A stretch of 12,772 bases of DNA, taken from positions 1 to 12,772 of the forward strand of contig VGPB01000037.1 in assembly GCA_016875695.1 (NCBI GenBank). Direction: 5' to 3'. Positions 12,688 to 12,772 of this stretch are shown here, piece by piece. The stretch's first letter is position 1. Each line of letters opens with the position of its first letter. This DNA comes from Chloroflexota bacterium. GTDB lineage: Bacteria; Chloroflexota; Dehalococcoidia; UBA2979. Position numbers and translations under genes: made by a program. The notes under the pieces were generated by a model. That model had not been told where the DNA came from, made no database searches, and saw only the letters and a program-made list of their open reading frames with translations.

Positions 12688-12772
12688 TCATAGCACCTGA
12701 TGAGTGAGTCTGGCGGCGATCTCCAGCCAGTTCGGTTCGATGGCCTCGAGTGCTGGTGGCCGGTACCCGAGC
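12688..12772 (-). CDS. C-terminal end of an integrase-core (IS3/IS481-like) transposase, partial
   Basis: The minus strand enters the window in an open frame and ends at TGA 12690-12688, giving 27 residues. It begins Leu-Gly-Tyr-Arg-Pro-Pro-Ala, which in IS3- and IS481-type transposases follows the conserved His-Ser-Ala/Ser and lies near the end of the DDE domain, and ends in a short amphipathic tail. The start and the catalytic Asp/Asp/Glu residues are outside the window, so completeness cannot be judged. The terminal repeat would be expected between here and the binding-protein gene; a GGGGACAGG stretch at 12676-12684 (minus strand) could belong to it. Short length limits confidence. Confidence 0.6.
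   Translation of the reverse strand, partial: LGYRPPALEAIEPNWLEIAARLTHQVL

Noticed and set aside
1..12772. Alternative genetic code (TGA read as Trp)
   Set aside because: TGA ends several intact genes here (VTT gene, cbiM, both CoA-transferases, acyl-CoA synthetase), and a TAA interrupts another gene, so a code change does not fit.

Overview
The window is very GC-rich DNA, clearly bacterial, with tightly packed genes, GTG/TTG starts, Shine-Dalgarno sites and short stop/start overlaps. The gene mix fits a high-GC Chloroflexota (Dehalococcoidia-like) or a deep-branching actinobacterium such as a thermoleophilid: a Tat-type lipoprotein peptide binder, paired CaiB/BaiF CoA-transferases, an NDP-forming acyl-CoA synthetase alpha chain, and a Fur-led CbiMNQO transporter. 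This placement is inference; there is no rRNA or marker gene. I see no tRNA, rRNA, CRISPR array or cobalamin riboswitch.

Left part (1-2082). A possible membrane protein runs off the left edge on the minus strand. A plus-strand TVP38/DedA-type (VTT) membrane protein follows. It converges on a minus-strand DUF421/YetF-type membrane protein broken by one in-frame TGA exactly where the family has Trp. A universal stress protein lies upstream of that gene on the same strand.

Metal operon (2203-5231, plus). A Fur-family metalloregulator is followed almost without gaps by cbiM, a PDGLE-type cbiN analogue, cbiQ and cbiO. Together these encode an energy-coupling-factor cobalt/nickel importer. An AT-rich perfect palindrome with a nearby -10-like box sits just upstream of the fur gene and is a candidate autoregulatory operator. 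A small GNAT-like acetyltransferase gene, broken by an in-frame TAA, trails the operon. Two tandem strong hairpins then separate it from the opposing gene block.

CoA-ester block (5674-10661, minus). Two class III CoA-transferase genes overlap each other by 17 nt, and the second overlaps an ADP-forming acyl-CoA synthetase alpha-subunit gene by 4 nt, so the three look translationally coupled. A separate enoyl-CoA hydratase/crotonase-family gene follows after 167 nt. Only one of the two transferases keeps the catalytic Asp, which suggests a heteromeric enzyme. The block probably activates and processes an organic acid as its CoA ester; the substrate cannot be read from sequence.

Right end (10810-12772, minus). 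A solitary family-5 (peptide/nickel-type) solute-binding lipoprotein with a Tat signal is isolated by a long hairpin downstream. Upstream lies what looks like the C-terminal end of an integrase-core transposase running out of the window.

The most interesting points are the asymmetric CoA-transferase pair, the two otherwise intact genes each broken by a single in-frame stop, and a CbiM whose metal-binding amino terminus is buried behind a 17-residue extension.
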